A DNA stretch of 64,000 nucleotides from Siphlonurus alternatus (Eukaryota; Arthropoda; Insecta; Ephemeroptera; Siphlonuridae). The stretch lies in NCBI GenBank assembly GCA_949825025.1, contig OX463782.1, forward strand, positions 1,189,501-1,253,500. The letters run 5' to 3'. Below, piece by piece: positions 33,100 to 45,469 of this stretch. The notes below the pieces were generated by a model that saw nothing but the letters and a program-made list of their open reading frames with translations, did not search any database and was not told the origin of the DNA. A program made the translations under genes and the position numbers. Position 1 is the first letter of the stretch, and the number at the start of each line of letters is the position of its first letter.

Positions 33100-35900
33100 T
33101 CATTAAGGTTTTCGTCGGAAGTTCTTTGGCTAGTGATGTCCTTCATTACAATCCAATAACTGAAATGTTACAAACGTGATGAAAAACTAAATGAATATGT
33201 CAGCCAGTGTATACAGTAACATCAATAGCTAATGTTTTCTTTTGTTACAAGATAATATATTTTATTATTTAGTTTGTACACTTAATGAAAGTTGAGTGCA
33301 AAAAACATAAAAAGTTCTCCCCAAAATCTTGGACTTTCTCCACCCATAAATTTTTTCATTAAATTTAATTTGTCATAAGCTGGCCAAGCTAAATTTAATA
33401 ATAACAAAAAGATTATACCTTCATTTCAAATTGTTTTTGTTCTCATATAATTATATGCATTTAGCTGCTGTATTTTAACTAAAAAAATATTCTAAAACTT
33501 TCTTGGTGTTATGCCTTTTATGTTGTTTGTTGTTTCTATGTACGTTATAAGTGATGAGGTTGCAGTGTGCTAGGAGTGAGCGAACATTGATACTTGAGTG
33601 GTGTGTGGATCTGGAATTGGATTTGATGCTCGTTCTCAAGAGGGGGGGATCAAATCTCGTGATGAGAATTTCTGACAGCCCCTTAAACATCCTAGTAAAT
33701 TTGCACTTTTTTTCTGGCTTGTTTGAAGTTTGAATTTATTATTACCGGTACTTATTACACATTTTATTAATAATTTTTAAGGCATTTTTTTCCCCATTTA
33801 GATTTTTGCATTTTCTTTTCTTTTCTTTTTTTTTAACATTTAAATTTTGATTTTATATTATCCCCGCCCCCCTCTTCCCGTTTCCATTCCTCCCTCTCAA
33901 TATTATGACATTTTAAATCAAAATGTTTTAATTTTAATTGTAAAATAATGTCCTCCAGATCCATGCCACATTTAGTGTTAATTTTTACATGTTCAAAAAA
34001 CTACTAAAGGAATTGAAATGCTTAAATGTTTTTGCCAAATTTGAAAATAAGGAATTAAGTAGAAACAAGTTTCCACTCACCTGACTCAGGCAAATGACTG
34101 TTGTGTTTATTGGGATGCAGTCTATATGACCTTGACCTCCAGGTCTGTGACATTGTCTCCATCAGTCAAGGTTAATGTGCATGACTTTCCTTGTATTCTA
34201 ATAGTTCCATTGAGGACTGAAAATGCAGCATCAATCTCGGTTAAAAAAGAAATATGTCTAGAGGGATAGTTTGTCAAATTAAAAAGAGAAGAGTTTGTAA
34301 TTTTTATCAGTGCTTTAATAATAGGAAAAATTGACTCTTTAGTACTTGAGTATGTTAGTTGAGGTTGGTTAGTAAATTTATGTCTGAAATAATTTATGCA
34401 TTTTTTAATTGTAATACATAATACTTCAGAGTTGTTTCGACAAAGCTAGATTAAAATACTTTTTTACTATTTAAAAGCAAAACTAACATCGAGTAGCACA
34501 ATTTTTTTTTTAATTTTAAAAAATAAAAAGTTTATTCTATAACATTTCAATTTAAAAGTAACAATTAATATATGTAATTAAGAATCATGTAAACAACTAT
34601 TTAAGACTGAAATGAGCTACAATAGCGCTTATAAATCTAATGCATAGTTTCATTCTTATCCTAGTAACAAATTTAGAGCTTGATTTAAGATATGTCTCAA
34701 TTTTCCCTTCCGCTTTTTGTATGCTTGAATTTGTCCGTCCTGTTTCTAATACAAGTAACTAGAGAAAAGCATTGACTTGTGACAAGTGGGTGAAATGAAG
34801 GTGAGTTACTTGTTAACCTCCTAGCTGCGTTGGTGTACGATGTTATAGCTTCTGTGATTATATATTGTGTGCCAAAGACCATCACTCTTGCCGACGCAAC
34901 CTTGCAATGGTGATGTCTATATGTAATGCAAATGCTGCTTTAGTTTTAAGGTCTATTATTTTTTAAGATTTTTATTATTATTAGTATAGTGTATATTTTA
35001 ATTAAGTTCTAGTTTTATTAAAATTTGATCATACATGATTATAGTTTTATAAATATTTTTAACATTGACCCACTTTTTGTCTTTTGTGTCTCAGATCTGC
35101 TCAGAGACAGCAGTACTGTTAACAATGAAATAATTACTGGGGCACATTTTATAACATTCCAGTCTGAAGTACACAATTTAAATATTTAATTTTATTTTTC
35201 AATAATTCATACTTTTATAGTTTATTGTTTTAAAATATATATTTAAATTTCTTTCTGCTCATAATGCTAATAATTCCAAGCAAATTGTCATTTAATTTCT
35301 GCTCATTAGTCAAATCTGTCAAATGATATGTTCATAATGTGCCAAAATTTGAAAGCTGTCAATTTTAAGGTGACTTTTTTTAAGGTGTACATTTTTTCCC
35401 CACTCTTGATATAAATGGACTATGTATTTATACTACACTAAATTTTTTTTACCTTTTTTATATTAGTTCTATGTAACAAAAATCCAACAGTTACCATTCC
35501 TATATATAATCATATTAAAGCTAAACAAAATATAATTATAAATAAGAGACGCTTTTTACATTTATAATATAAGTTTTTCTTTAATTTCATTAAAATTTAA
35601 ATCAATGTTATTGTTTATATATTTTTTACACATGGCATGCAGATAAAAGTAACAATTTCAATGTGCTACCAATTGCATAGAAAATTCATGGAAAACAATT
35701 AGAATAAATTTTTATAAGCTACAGGGGAAAAAATTCCATGCTCAATGTCAAATCCATGCTTATAATTTAATGTATATGTATATTAATGTTGTAATTTGTT
35801 GAAAAACAAATAAAATAATAGCATTTGATGAAACAAAATTGTTGTTCTTTTGTTATTATATTTATATAATAATGATGTACAGGAAATATCCCAACTAAAT
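33100..35900. other. Intergenic DNA between VKOR and Amt, no gene seen
   Basis: AT-rich, with homopolymer runs and scattered short frames none of which resembles a protein family. A TATA-like TTTATATAATG near 35,910 lies about 165 bp upstream of the Amt ATG and could be its promoter. Confidence 0.5.
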
Positions 35901-36076
35901 TGATGATACTTTTATATAATGTGTAGATATTTCGCAATAGGCTAGCAGTCAGGAGAACTCTAAGAGGGGGGAGCAGAAATAGAGGGGGGAGGAGTTGATA
36001 AAGGTGGTGCCGTGAACGAAGTACCAGGTAAATGTAAAATAAAGTGCAAGCAAGCAAGGCTCCACCAGAGTCCACC

Positions 36077-36713
36077 ATGAACGAGAATGTGACAGTGCAG
36101 CTGGAGGATTTAAAGAAAAATGTGGACGACTTTTTTCTGATTACTAATGCCATCATTGTGTGCTGTAAGTGTTTTCATACTTATTTTTTAATTAACATAT
36201 AAATCGCATTCTGAAAATAATTGTTTTATATCATCAAAATGCCAATAAATGTAAAATGATTGATTTTTTAAATGCTATATATATATTGAATTAAAAATGT
36301 AATTCATGCAGCCAAAAACTAATTAACATTCATTTTCTGCGAATAATAAAAAAATATACATAATAATTAAATAATACAACATTTTTTAGTGCGATTATTA
36401 AATATTATTTTTTTTCCATGCAATATATTCAAAGGAAATTTATTTAAATAAATAAATAAAATAATTTATGTATTAAATAAATTTAATATATTCAAATAAA
36501 GTAATATTCTTTGATATAATTATGTTTTCAAAAAGCTATTGCAATTAGAATGGGTTTAATTCGTTTACTATTAATTAAACAGTTAGTAAAATTGTTTACG
36601 ATGGGTTTTTCTGATGAATAATTATGTATTTTTCTATTTATCAATGCAATTTAATCAATGCAACAATAAATTTAAAATTTTCTTTATTTTTTATTCATTC
36701 TTTAATTTTTATG

Positions 36714-36797
<84 letters not shown>

Positions 36798-38323
36798 GGA
36801 AATTATTGCAGCCAAATAATGTTTGTTATTAAATAATACTTTCACGCACTATAATAATATATGATATATATCATAATATATTAATAATTATCATTAATGT
36901 GAATTGTCAAACACAATTTAAACAATTTAATGATTAAAACAAATTGTTATAAATACATGCATGCATGTACACGTGTAGCTATGTACATTATTAAAATAAT
37001 TTGACGAATGAAGGTTAGTCATACACTAGAATATCATAAAATAAGAAAAAAATTGACTTTTTACACAACGGTGAAGGCAAAAGTCCATTTTTTCTTATTT
37101 TATAATTATTCTAATAAGAGTTGAGATGTTACAATTAATATCGCCCCGTCATACGTAACAGATAATTTTACATTAATTTTATGTGTGAAAATGAAATGAA
37201 ACATCGTCTGAATTTTTGTCACACCTCCTTAATGTTTTTCCTTATGTGACTTCATTGTTGACAATGAAACTGCTGAGATGGTGTGATAATCTATCAAGAA
37301 CTATTTACTGTAATCGTTCTTGCTAATCTATATTTGAACATTTTGTTTGTTTCAGTAATGCAATGCGGCTTCGCTTGCCTGGAGGCTGGATCTGTCCGTG
37401 CTAAAAATGCAACCAACATAATGATGAAGAATATGTTGGATATGTGTGAGTTACAATTAAATTAACACTTCAAAAATTACATCAATCTCTGGAGAAAATC
37501 TTCATAGCACATCTACCTCAAAGCAAGATAGTATTTTGTTTTTTTTTTTGACCCGTCCCATGATTGACAAGTTGCGTGTTATAAAAATGTATCTTCTTCA
37601 TCCAACTTGAACGGTGCAAAAATTTCACTCTACCACATAATGAGATTTTAATGAAAGATACCGTTTTGTAGTTAAAGTCTTATGCAGGTTAATTAGTGAT
37701 ACTAATGACAGAAAATATGACGTCATAGGCTGCAAAAGACTTATTATATTTCATTATATTTCTCATGTGTGCGTGTTTCATGCGATACCGACAAAATAGA
37801 ACGACATTTATAATTTCTTGTATTTTTTTTAAAAGTATCTTGTAGTATATGTTAGGTGTTTGATAAAATAAATAATTATAACGCAGCCAGTATATTTAAA
37901 AAAAATATTGAAGTGACAGGTAAAGAAATGATTATAGTGCGTTCGTCACAGCGCACTGGTAAGAAATTAAAATTACTTTTACTAATAATTGTAAGTATTA
38001 CTAGCTGCATGCGTGCGTGTATATATTAATAAAGTTCTAAATATTATAAATTACAAAGCAATGTACCAATATTATAATGAAGTATCGACCTCAATTTTTT
38101 TTATTGCAGAAATGGATAGCGAGGGTGCAAAGTTATGCTATTCTGACGATATTTTTCATATTTTTTACAGCCCTGGAAGTATTTTTAAAAAATTATTGAA
38201 AGTCCTTTTTTAAAATAGTTTCCGGGCTCTAAAAAATCTGAAAAAAATCAGAGTAGCATAATTTAAATTTGTACCCTCTGTCCATTTCTGCAATAAAAAA
38301 AATGAGGTCGATACTTCGATCAT

Positions 38324-38401
<78 letters not shown>

Positions 38402-41400
38402 TACTATTATATAACCATACCTATCTCGTATATTCTCTTACAATGCCTCAGACTTTCAAAATTTTAAAAATATACACAATAAAGAATAAACGTAGATAAT
38501 ATTCTAATTATAATGTGTTGTTAAAGCTTGCATGAGAATATAGTATAATATAATACGATAAAATTTATTGTGCATGGCACTGCAGTGTAAAAGTGCGCGA
38601 CTAATAATTATTTTGCCATTGATTTAATTTCTGTACCACAATATTTTGTTTTACTTATATACAACATAAAGACTATAATTATAAAAAAATTATAAATGGC
38701 ATTTAATACGATCTGTTATTAATAAACATGACTAGTTTGCGGTGATTTAAGTCGTGCCCGAAGGGGGGTTAAAAAGTGTCTTGTTGTTTACATCTTATTG
38801 ACAACGATGTGTATTATAATTGTGAAGTGCAAAAAGGTCAGTCGCTGTGTTTCTTCTTATCACTGTTACCTAGATACTTTTTAAACCCCTTCTGTCCACA
38901 CGCTGCACTGGTGCTCACGGTGATGTCCTTGCAGTCATCAGCGCCATCTGTTATTGGTTGCTGGGCTACTCTCTGGCGTTCGGCTCTGGCTCGTCCTTCC
39001 TTGGTCTCGGACAGTACGTGGCAGGTCACGGGCTGGCTGAAGGCGCGCTCTTCTCCCACTGGTTCTTCCAGTTCGTGTTTGCCGCCACGGCCGCCACCAT
39101 CGTGTCTGGCGCTGTGGCTGAGCGATGCAGTTTCACCGCCTACCTTGCGTACAGTGCAGCCATCTCAGGTCAGTCACTTGGAAGAAAAGTGTTACATCTT
39201 TGTCCTTGTCTTTAAAAGGAAAGGGAGGGAGGTGCGGCATGTTGTAATCAATTCTTCTATTGAAAGTAAGGACATCAAGTGGTGGTGATCATCTCCCGTG
39301 TCAATGATCTACAATAAGTGAGTCATATATATTCGGATGAGCAAATTATTATTTACAAAATTAAACGCTAAATCAGAAAATATGAGATAATGTTCATCGT
39401 TGGGCCATCAATAAAGTAACAAAGTATTTTAAATCCATTTAAACCTTGCCCAGCTGGTGTACACTATGTTATTATATTTCCATATATTCGATTGACCTTA
39501 TATATGTCCAATTATCATAAAAAAAAAATTTAGTGCACAAAAATCACATATGCAGAGGGCATCAGGATTTAAGAAAGTTCTTTTTTAAATTATGTAATTA
39601 TACTGTTACTTGTCTGCAGGCTTCGTGTACCCGGTGGTGAGCCACTGGGCATGGTCCCCCGAGGGCTGGTTGCAGGGCGTGGGTTACGTGGACTTCGCAG
39701 GCAGCGGGGTGGTGCACCTCCTGGGCGGGGTGTGTGCGCTCGTGGGAGCCGCCGTGCTGGGTCCCCGGCAGGGTCGTTTCGACCCGAAGACTCAAGAGAA
39801 CTCGCTCGCAGGACACTCCACCCCGGTACATTTGGTGCTCAGTGCGACGAATTGACTGAGTGGCGTGTGACGCAAAGTTTGATGTTCACAAAAACCACTA
39901 CATCAAATCAGAACCTCTCAATCGTTTCAAACAATATTAGAAAAATAAGCTTATTTATAGAAAATAATTGCTTTCCATACATTTTTTATATGACTTTTAA
40001 CATTGAAACTTTTACGAATCAATTTCACAAACTGCTAACTGCTATGTACTATAGTAACCAGTATGAGAAATATATTTTGAGAAAAATAAAATTTACTTCC
40101 AAACTATAAAAAATTAAGTCTCCACATGCTCAATCAATCAATGTCTTGATTGAACACAACGCCGCTTAATCACGCCATTTTTTTGGGGAGTGCCTCGGAC
40201 AAATATAGCAAATCGATTTTTAGAGGCTTTATATTATATATATAGACGTTTATTAACTTTCTGCATTAAAAATGTATAAAATATGATATTGTTATTACAA
40301 AAAGCCATTCCTTCAGTAAATATTTCAAGAAAAAAAAAATTGAACATAAAATTTTAAAATTAATGAATTTAAATTTCAGTGGGTATCAAAAGTTTTGGAA
40401 ATTTAGTATAGGATTTAAAGATGAGGAGACAAATCTAACTTCTAATATCATTTTAATTGCAGTTCACCAAAATAAAGTCACTACTCACGTCAGACACATC
40501 AAAATTAACCGTTTGTTATTTCCGCAGCTGGTCGGTGTTGGCGGGATGATTTTGTTCACGGGCTTCCTGGCCTTCAACGGAGGCTCGCTGGGTCACGTGT
40601 CCCAGCCCGGGGACGGCGAGCAAGTGGCCCGCGTGCTGGCCAACACTGCCCTGGGGGGCGCGGGGGGCGCCCTTGCTGCCATGGCGCTGGGCAGGGCCGG
40701 ACTGGCCGGGAGCGGCTCATGGAGCTTCCTGGCCTCGCTCAACGGAGCCCTCACCGGCATGGTCAGTATCTCTCGCATCGTTAAAAAGTTTCATGTTTTT
40801 AACACAGCATCACGAACTTTCTTCCTTTGGAGCACACAGAAGTGAAAACGTTACATTTTAGTTAGTCGTGCGTTGTTGTTCAACTTTTATTTATTTAAAC
40901 AGAGAGTAACATTGAAAATAAATAAAAATAGCCACTCTCCCATATCGTCATAACTTCCTTTCCATGCAGAAATTTGTTAATTCACTCATTTATCTGTTAT
41001 ATTCATGTACGTGTCTTTAAGTTATTTATGTCTTTATGATCGTTAGCAAACTGGAATTATATATAATTAATTTTAACATTAAAACTACCAAAACTGATTA
41101 TTTGGACCATTCTTTCTCACTTGGATCCTCTATGTCTTGGTGTGTACACGTACATGGGGAGATTTTAATTGTGTTGACCTTCATTCGGTGTCTGCAGATT
41201 GTTCGTGATTATTTTCCTTTGAAATGAAAAATATTTTTTAAAGAAATCACAAGACAGGTGACGTCATATCATTAAATCTCAACAAGTACTGTACAGTTGA
41301 AGATTTTTAAAAAAACAAAAAACAATCGATATGATGTATGTAATGGTTATATTGTTCACTCAGATCTCCTTTTAAAAATAATAACAAAACAAAAATCATT

Positions 41401-44400
41401 TATAAAAAAAATGTATTTAAAATAATTAAATTATTGGAAACATAATTTTGTTGCTATTTAGCTTCGATAGTTTCGTCCTCTTGTCCAAATCCAAAGCGAA
41501 TTATAAATCTGATTTATCACAAAGTAGCAGGAGCAAATAATAAATAAATTTGAATGTCATCGCCCTGCTGAACAAGTGGCCTAGCCTCCAGGCGAGATGG
41601 TTTTAACGTACAGTCGTCGCCTCGGAAAATTTCCCACTTACAGCCTTGTTAATAATCTCTTACGGAGCATGGTTATTAACAAGGCTGTAAATGGGAATTT
41701 TCTGAGACAACGACTGTGTTATTTGTGCTGCAGGTTTCAGTGTGCGCTGCAGTGGACCATCTGGAACTGTGGGCGTCCATTCTGATGGGTTTGGTGGCCG
41801 GACCGATCTACTGCGCCGTCAGCAATTTGCTGCCGAGACTGAGAGGTGAGCTTTTTGAAACAAACAATGGACATATACACTTTAGAATGTCAAATTATTA
41901 CTAGAAATGTTCAAATTTGTTAAGAATTTTACCAATGACCGTTATACTCTTTTATTGCAACTTATAATTGACTTTTTTTTACAAGTTATTTGTATGCAAG
42001 TGAAGATCGCTATTTTTTTTTCCTTTAGTGGGGGTGTGCAAATCATTTCACTTAGGAACTGATTAATTAAAAACTAGGCTCTTGTTAGTGAAGGTAATAT
42101 TAAAGTATTAATTTTAAATGCTAAAAAAGTTTATGGTGGACACTGCCAAATGTTTTGTCTCTTGTCAGTGGACGACCCCCTGGATGCGGTCGCCGTTCAC
42201 CTTGGCGGGGGGTTGTGGGGGCTGCTGGGGGGCGCTCTGCTGCGCACGGACGCTCTACCCGCCGGGGACGTGACCTCGGCCGGCCTGGGCGCGGCCTACA
42301 ACGCGCTGGGGGCTCTGGCGATCACCGCGTGGGCGGGCGGCGCGTGTCTCGTTTTGTTCGGTGCGCTCAGACTCGCCGGTGTGCTTCGAGTTTCCCCCGA
42401 GGAGGAGCTGCAGGGTGAGACTGCATCTTTCAAACTATCATGAATGTTTGGAGATTATATTACCACAACAATGTAGTATCGACCTCATTTTTTTATTGCA
42501 GCGTGCAAAGTTATGCTACCCTGATTTTTTAAAGATTTTTTACAGCCCGGGAAGTATTTTTAAAAAATTATTGAAAGTTCTTTTTGTGATGTCACGAGGC
42601 GCCGCTCCTTAAATTCAAAATTCTTTTATTAATTCCATTAGTTCCTACAATCATATTTTTATATATACATGATATATGTTGAGGTTTATAGGACAAGTCA
42701 ATTTAAAGCTAAGAAATAGAGTCATTTAACATTACTTGAAGTCATTCATGGTCCATGTAGAAAAATATTAAGAAATATTAAGAAATATTAAGAAAAATAT
42801 AGGACTTGCCGCCTCGTGACGTCAAAAAAGGACTTTCAATGATTTTTTAAAAATAGTTCCTGGTCTCAAAAAAATCTGGAAAAAATCAGGGTAGCATAAC
42901 TTTGCACCCTCTATCCATTTCTACAATAAAAAAATTTGAGGTCGATACTCCATTACTGATGCATACAAGTAGAAATGAAGTCTTTTTAAAAAAATATAAT
43001 ATTTACCATCACTTGGTATATACTAAAACTGACAAAAGATGCAGGTGCATGCTATTTACATGCACTTTTTTTGCTTACAGCATATACATAAAATAAAATA
43101 ACATGTGCAATAACAACACTACCTGCAGTTCGTTACCTCAGAATTGAATAAATAATTTGGTGGCAACAATCAATGATGATGCGGGTTGTAAAATCACAAT
43201 ACAAATTAATTTGTTGGCAGTTCGTGAGCTGACGAGTCAATTTTATTAATATAAAATATTAACAAGAAACCCATAAATAATCGCTATGACTAAATAGTGC
43301 TAGGATATTGACAGCTGTTAGTAATATATGTATACAGTATTAATTTAGTCAAGAAATGTTTCATATGCCAGAACGCTAGACTACATTAATTTTTCAATAT
43401 GTCAATAATATACAATTATTATTCATAAAATGCTCATATATATGTACGTTATGTTATAATATAACAGAATGTTAATATATTATTAATTGAAATTTCCAGT
43501 TTTTCCATGCTTTGTAACAAAATTGTTAATATCCGTCTCTCTATAATATATATGGCATTTCTATTGCCTATGTATATAACGTTAAACATACAAACCAATT
43601 ATTATTGATTCGGTTTCATATCATACTAAATTACGTATTATATTTAGATGTATGAATATATGTAAAATTAATATGATATTCAGAACAACAATACAACCAA
43701 TCAGAATCATGTTTGTAAACTAATTATCAACTTTGATTTTAAATTACAATTTCATCATATTGATTGTTACTTGTTGCTCAATAATCAGGTTAAAAGTTGA
43801 TATTTCCACGAGGCGGGTTGTTTTATTTGCTATTTTAACCTCCAGGTATGGACGTGACGAAACACTCGGAGCCGGCGTATCCCGGACCTCCTTGGCACGT
43901 GGACCCTTCACCGAAAAAAGGTAATATTACTCCACATGGACCTCCTTGGCACGTGGACCCTTCACCGAAAAAAGGTAAATATTACTCCAGATAGACCCCC
44001 TTGGTACGTGGACTCTTCACCGAAAAAAGGTAATATTACTCCAGATAGACCCCCTTGGTACGTGGACCCTTCACCGAAAAAAGGTAATATTACTCCAGAT
44101 GAACCCCCATTTACCGAAAAAAGGTAATATTACCAAGGTGCAAGTAAATAGAGATATAATTTTTATCTTCGGCGTTTTACCATTTTATCATTTTATTTTT
44201 CTCATTATTTTTCATTAAATTGTATAAAAAATAAATACTACGTACATATAGAATCAGGATATTTTCAATATTTTTTTGGATGTATAATAATTAACGGTAA
44301 AAATATCCTGTTAAAAAATGTAACGATAATAAAATCTGATATTGCAATCTAAATATTAAATTCAAACAACTGGGATAATATGCTAACACAATCCAGCTGT

Positions 44401-44965
44401 GTTTGTTGGTCGTTGATAGATTCCTGTTTTTGTATTGACTTCGGGGGATATATTGCAGCATGCAATGATCAGCAAGTATATACAGTAGAGTCAACGTTGC
44501 TTACCCTTGAAAGTGTCAACATAATTCTGTGCAGTCTGATGATTTCTTCATGGAGAGAGTTATATCACGTAGCATATGATATGCTATCTCTCAGATATGT
44601 TTAAAAAAATTGACTTCTTGCGTCATAAATTTTAAGACGAAAAGAAAAAAATCCTGCTCTGCATGGGCCCTGCATGTAAATAATGAATTAGAAATAAAAT
44701 TAGGTGCAAATTTTATTAGTAGAGGACCATCATCAAAAGTTTTAGTGCATTTTCGACTGAATTTTTTATGACAAAGTTTTTCACAAGTAGAGAAATAATT
44801 AAATTATAAAATGACCCTTTCTTGTTAGATGTTAAAAGTTTTCACTGCAAACTTGCGACCAATGACGTCATTCTGTCAGCAGGTGGACACCAAGAGGTAC
44901 TGGAGAACGGAGGAGGCGCCACCGTGCAGAAGTTCGATAACTTCGCCTACACCGAGTCCGAGTAG
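36077..44965 (+). CDS. Amt: Ammonium transporter (Amt/MEP family), 9 coding exons
   Basis: Coding exons: 36,077-36,164; 37,356-37,445; 38,935-39,168; 39,620-39,825; 40,528-40,761; 41,734-41,845; 42,169-42,414; 43,846-43,920; 44,883-44,965. They sum to 1,368 nt (455 aa plus stop); every phase matches and every intron is GT-AG. Family hallmarks are [14 protein letters not shown] (TM1-2), the DFAGSGVVH signature with Asp162 and pore His170, FNGGS, and [13 protein letters not shown] with the second pore histidine His332. The family forms trimeric plasma-membrane channels that conduct NH4+/NH3, usually with 11 helices. The C-tail after exon 7 is hydrophilic and ends AYTESE. Exon 8 is followed by a minisatellite copying its own 3' end. 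The start ATG sits in ACCATGA context; an upstream non-coding exon is possible. Confidence 0.93.
36716..36794. repeat. (AT)n microsatellite in Amt intron 1
   Basis: About 78 bp of AT dinucleotides. Confidence 0.95.
37028..37113. repeat. Short inverted repeat in Amt intron 1
   Basis: Arms of about 30 bp (AGAATATCATAAAATAAG and its near complement) flank a centre near 37,070; a small foldback element or remnant. Confidence 0.5.
38077..38323. mobile_element. TA-flanked foldback MITE (copy 2), CRE centre deleted
   Basis: Ends ATGAAGTATCGACCTC and GAGGTCGATACTTC belong to the family at 9,241, with TA outside. This copy lacks the central GTGACGTCAC region. Its right end has a 3-base insertion and runs straight into a long (AT)n tract. 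Confidence 0.75.
38325..38402. repeat. (AT)n microsatellite in Amt intron 2
   Basis: AT dinucleotide run starting at the TA target site of the adjacent MITE. Confidence 0.95.
41609..41718. mobile_element. Small foldback MITE next to Amt exon 6 acceptor
   Basis: Arms of about 46 bp (CAGTCGTCGCCTCGGAAAAT against the complement of ATTTTCTGAGACAACGACTG) enclose a loop of about 17 nt. The right end lies about 15 bp from the exon 6 acceptor AG at 41,732-41,733, within the polypyrimidine/branch region. Confidence 0.75.
42471..42953. mobile_element. TA-family foldback MITE (copy 3) in Amt intron 7
   Basis: Ends ATGTAGTATCGACCTCA and TTGAGGTCGATACTCCAT match the copies at 9,241 and 38,077. The centre keeps GTGACGTCA in the right arm and GTGATGTCAC in the left. 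About 180 bp of unrelated sequence separates the arms. It starts 57 bp after the exon 7 donor. TA remains on the right only. Confidence 0.75.
43846..43920 (+). CDS. Amt: Amt exon 8, founder of an exon-tail minisatellite
   Basis: This 75-nt exon encodes a hydrophilic cytoplasmic-tail segment ending [12 protein letters not shown]. Its 3' end and donor AAAAAAG/GTAATA are copied tandemly downstream. It was chosen as coding because phase 1 is preserved on both sides and exon 9 then gives a clean C-terminus. Confidence 0.8.
43893..44130 (+). repeat. 54-bp minisatellite duplicating the Amt exon 8 end and splice donor
   Basis: Four 54-55-bp copies and a shortened fifth repeat GACCyCCTTGGyACGTGGAC, TTCACCGAAAAAAG and GTAATATTACTCCAG. 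Each therefore carries a donor (43,921; 43,975; 44,030; 44,084; about 44,122) and, from 43,990 on, an acceptor-like CTCCAG. Confidence 0.9.
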
Positions 44966-45092
44966 ATATATCGAATATCACGAAACCAAAGTCACTTTGT
45001 TACCTCAAGAGCCTCAAAGGATCTGTGGCTAAAATATTGAACAATGCACAAACCGAAGTAACAAAGAAATGTTATTATAACTGAGCTATTAA

Positions 45093-45456
45093 GATAGAGA
45101 TAACACACTCAATGTTCATAAAAATCAGTTTCATGAAAATTATGAAATTTTTTAAAAATATTCTTTTTTACATGATACCTTATCAGTTATCAGTAGGTAA
45201 AATATCAGGTATACAAAAACGAGCTATTTTTTCGATTTATTAATTTTTAAAGTTGACTAATTTAACATGGAAGTTCCATTTCTCCATATTAAATTGGTGA
45301 ACTTTAAAAATTAATAACTCGAAAACTAACTCGTTTTTGTATACCTGATATTTTACCTACTGATAATTAAGGTAGCAAGGGAGGAGAACATTTTCAATTT
45401 TTTTCATAATTTTCAAGAATGAGATTTTTATTAACATTGGGCGTGTTATCTCTAAC
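45093..45456. mobile_element. Palindromic foldback MITE with TTAA flanks, 3' of Amt
   Basis: Inverted ends GATAGAGATAACAC and GTGTTATCTCTAAC are bordered by TTAA at 45,089-45,092 and 45,457-45,460. The core shares AAAATATCAGGTATACAAA and TTTAAAGTTGAC with the element at 2,386. It starts 128 bp after the Amt stop and could be transcribed in the 3' UTR. Confidence 0.83.
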
Positions 45457-45469
45457 TTAATTGTAATAA

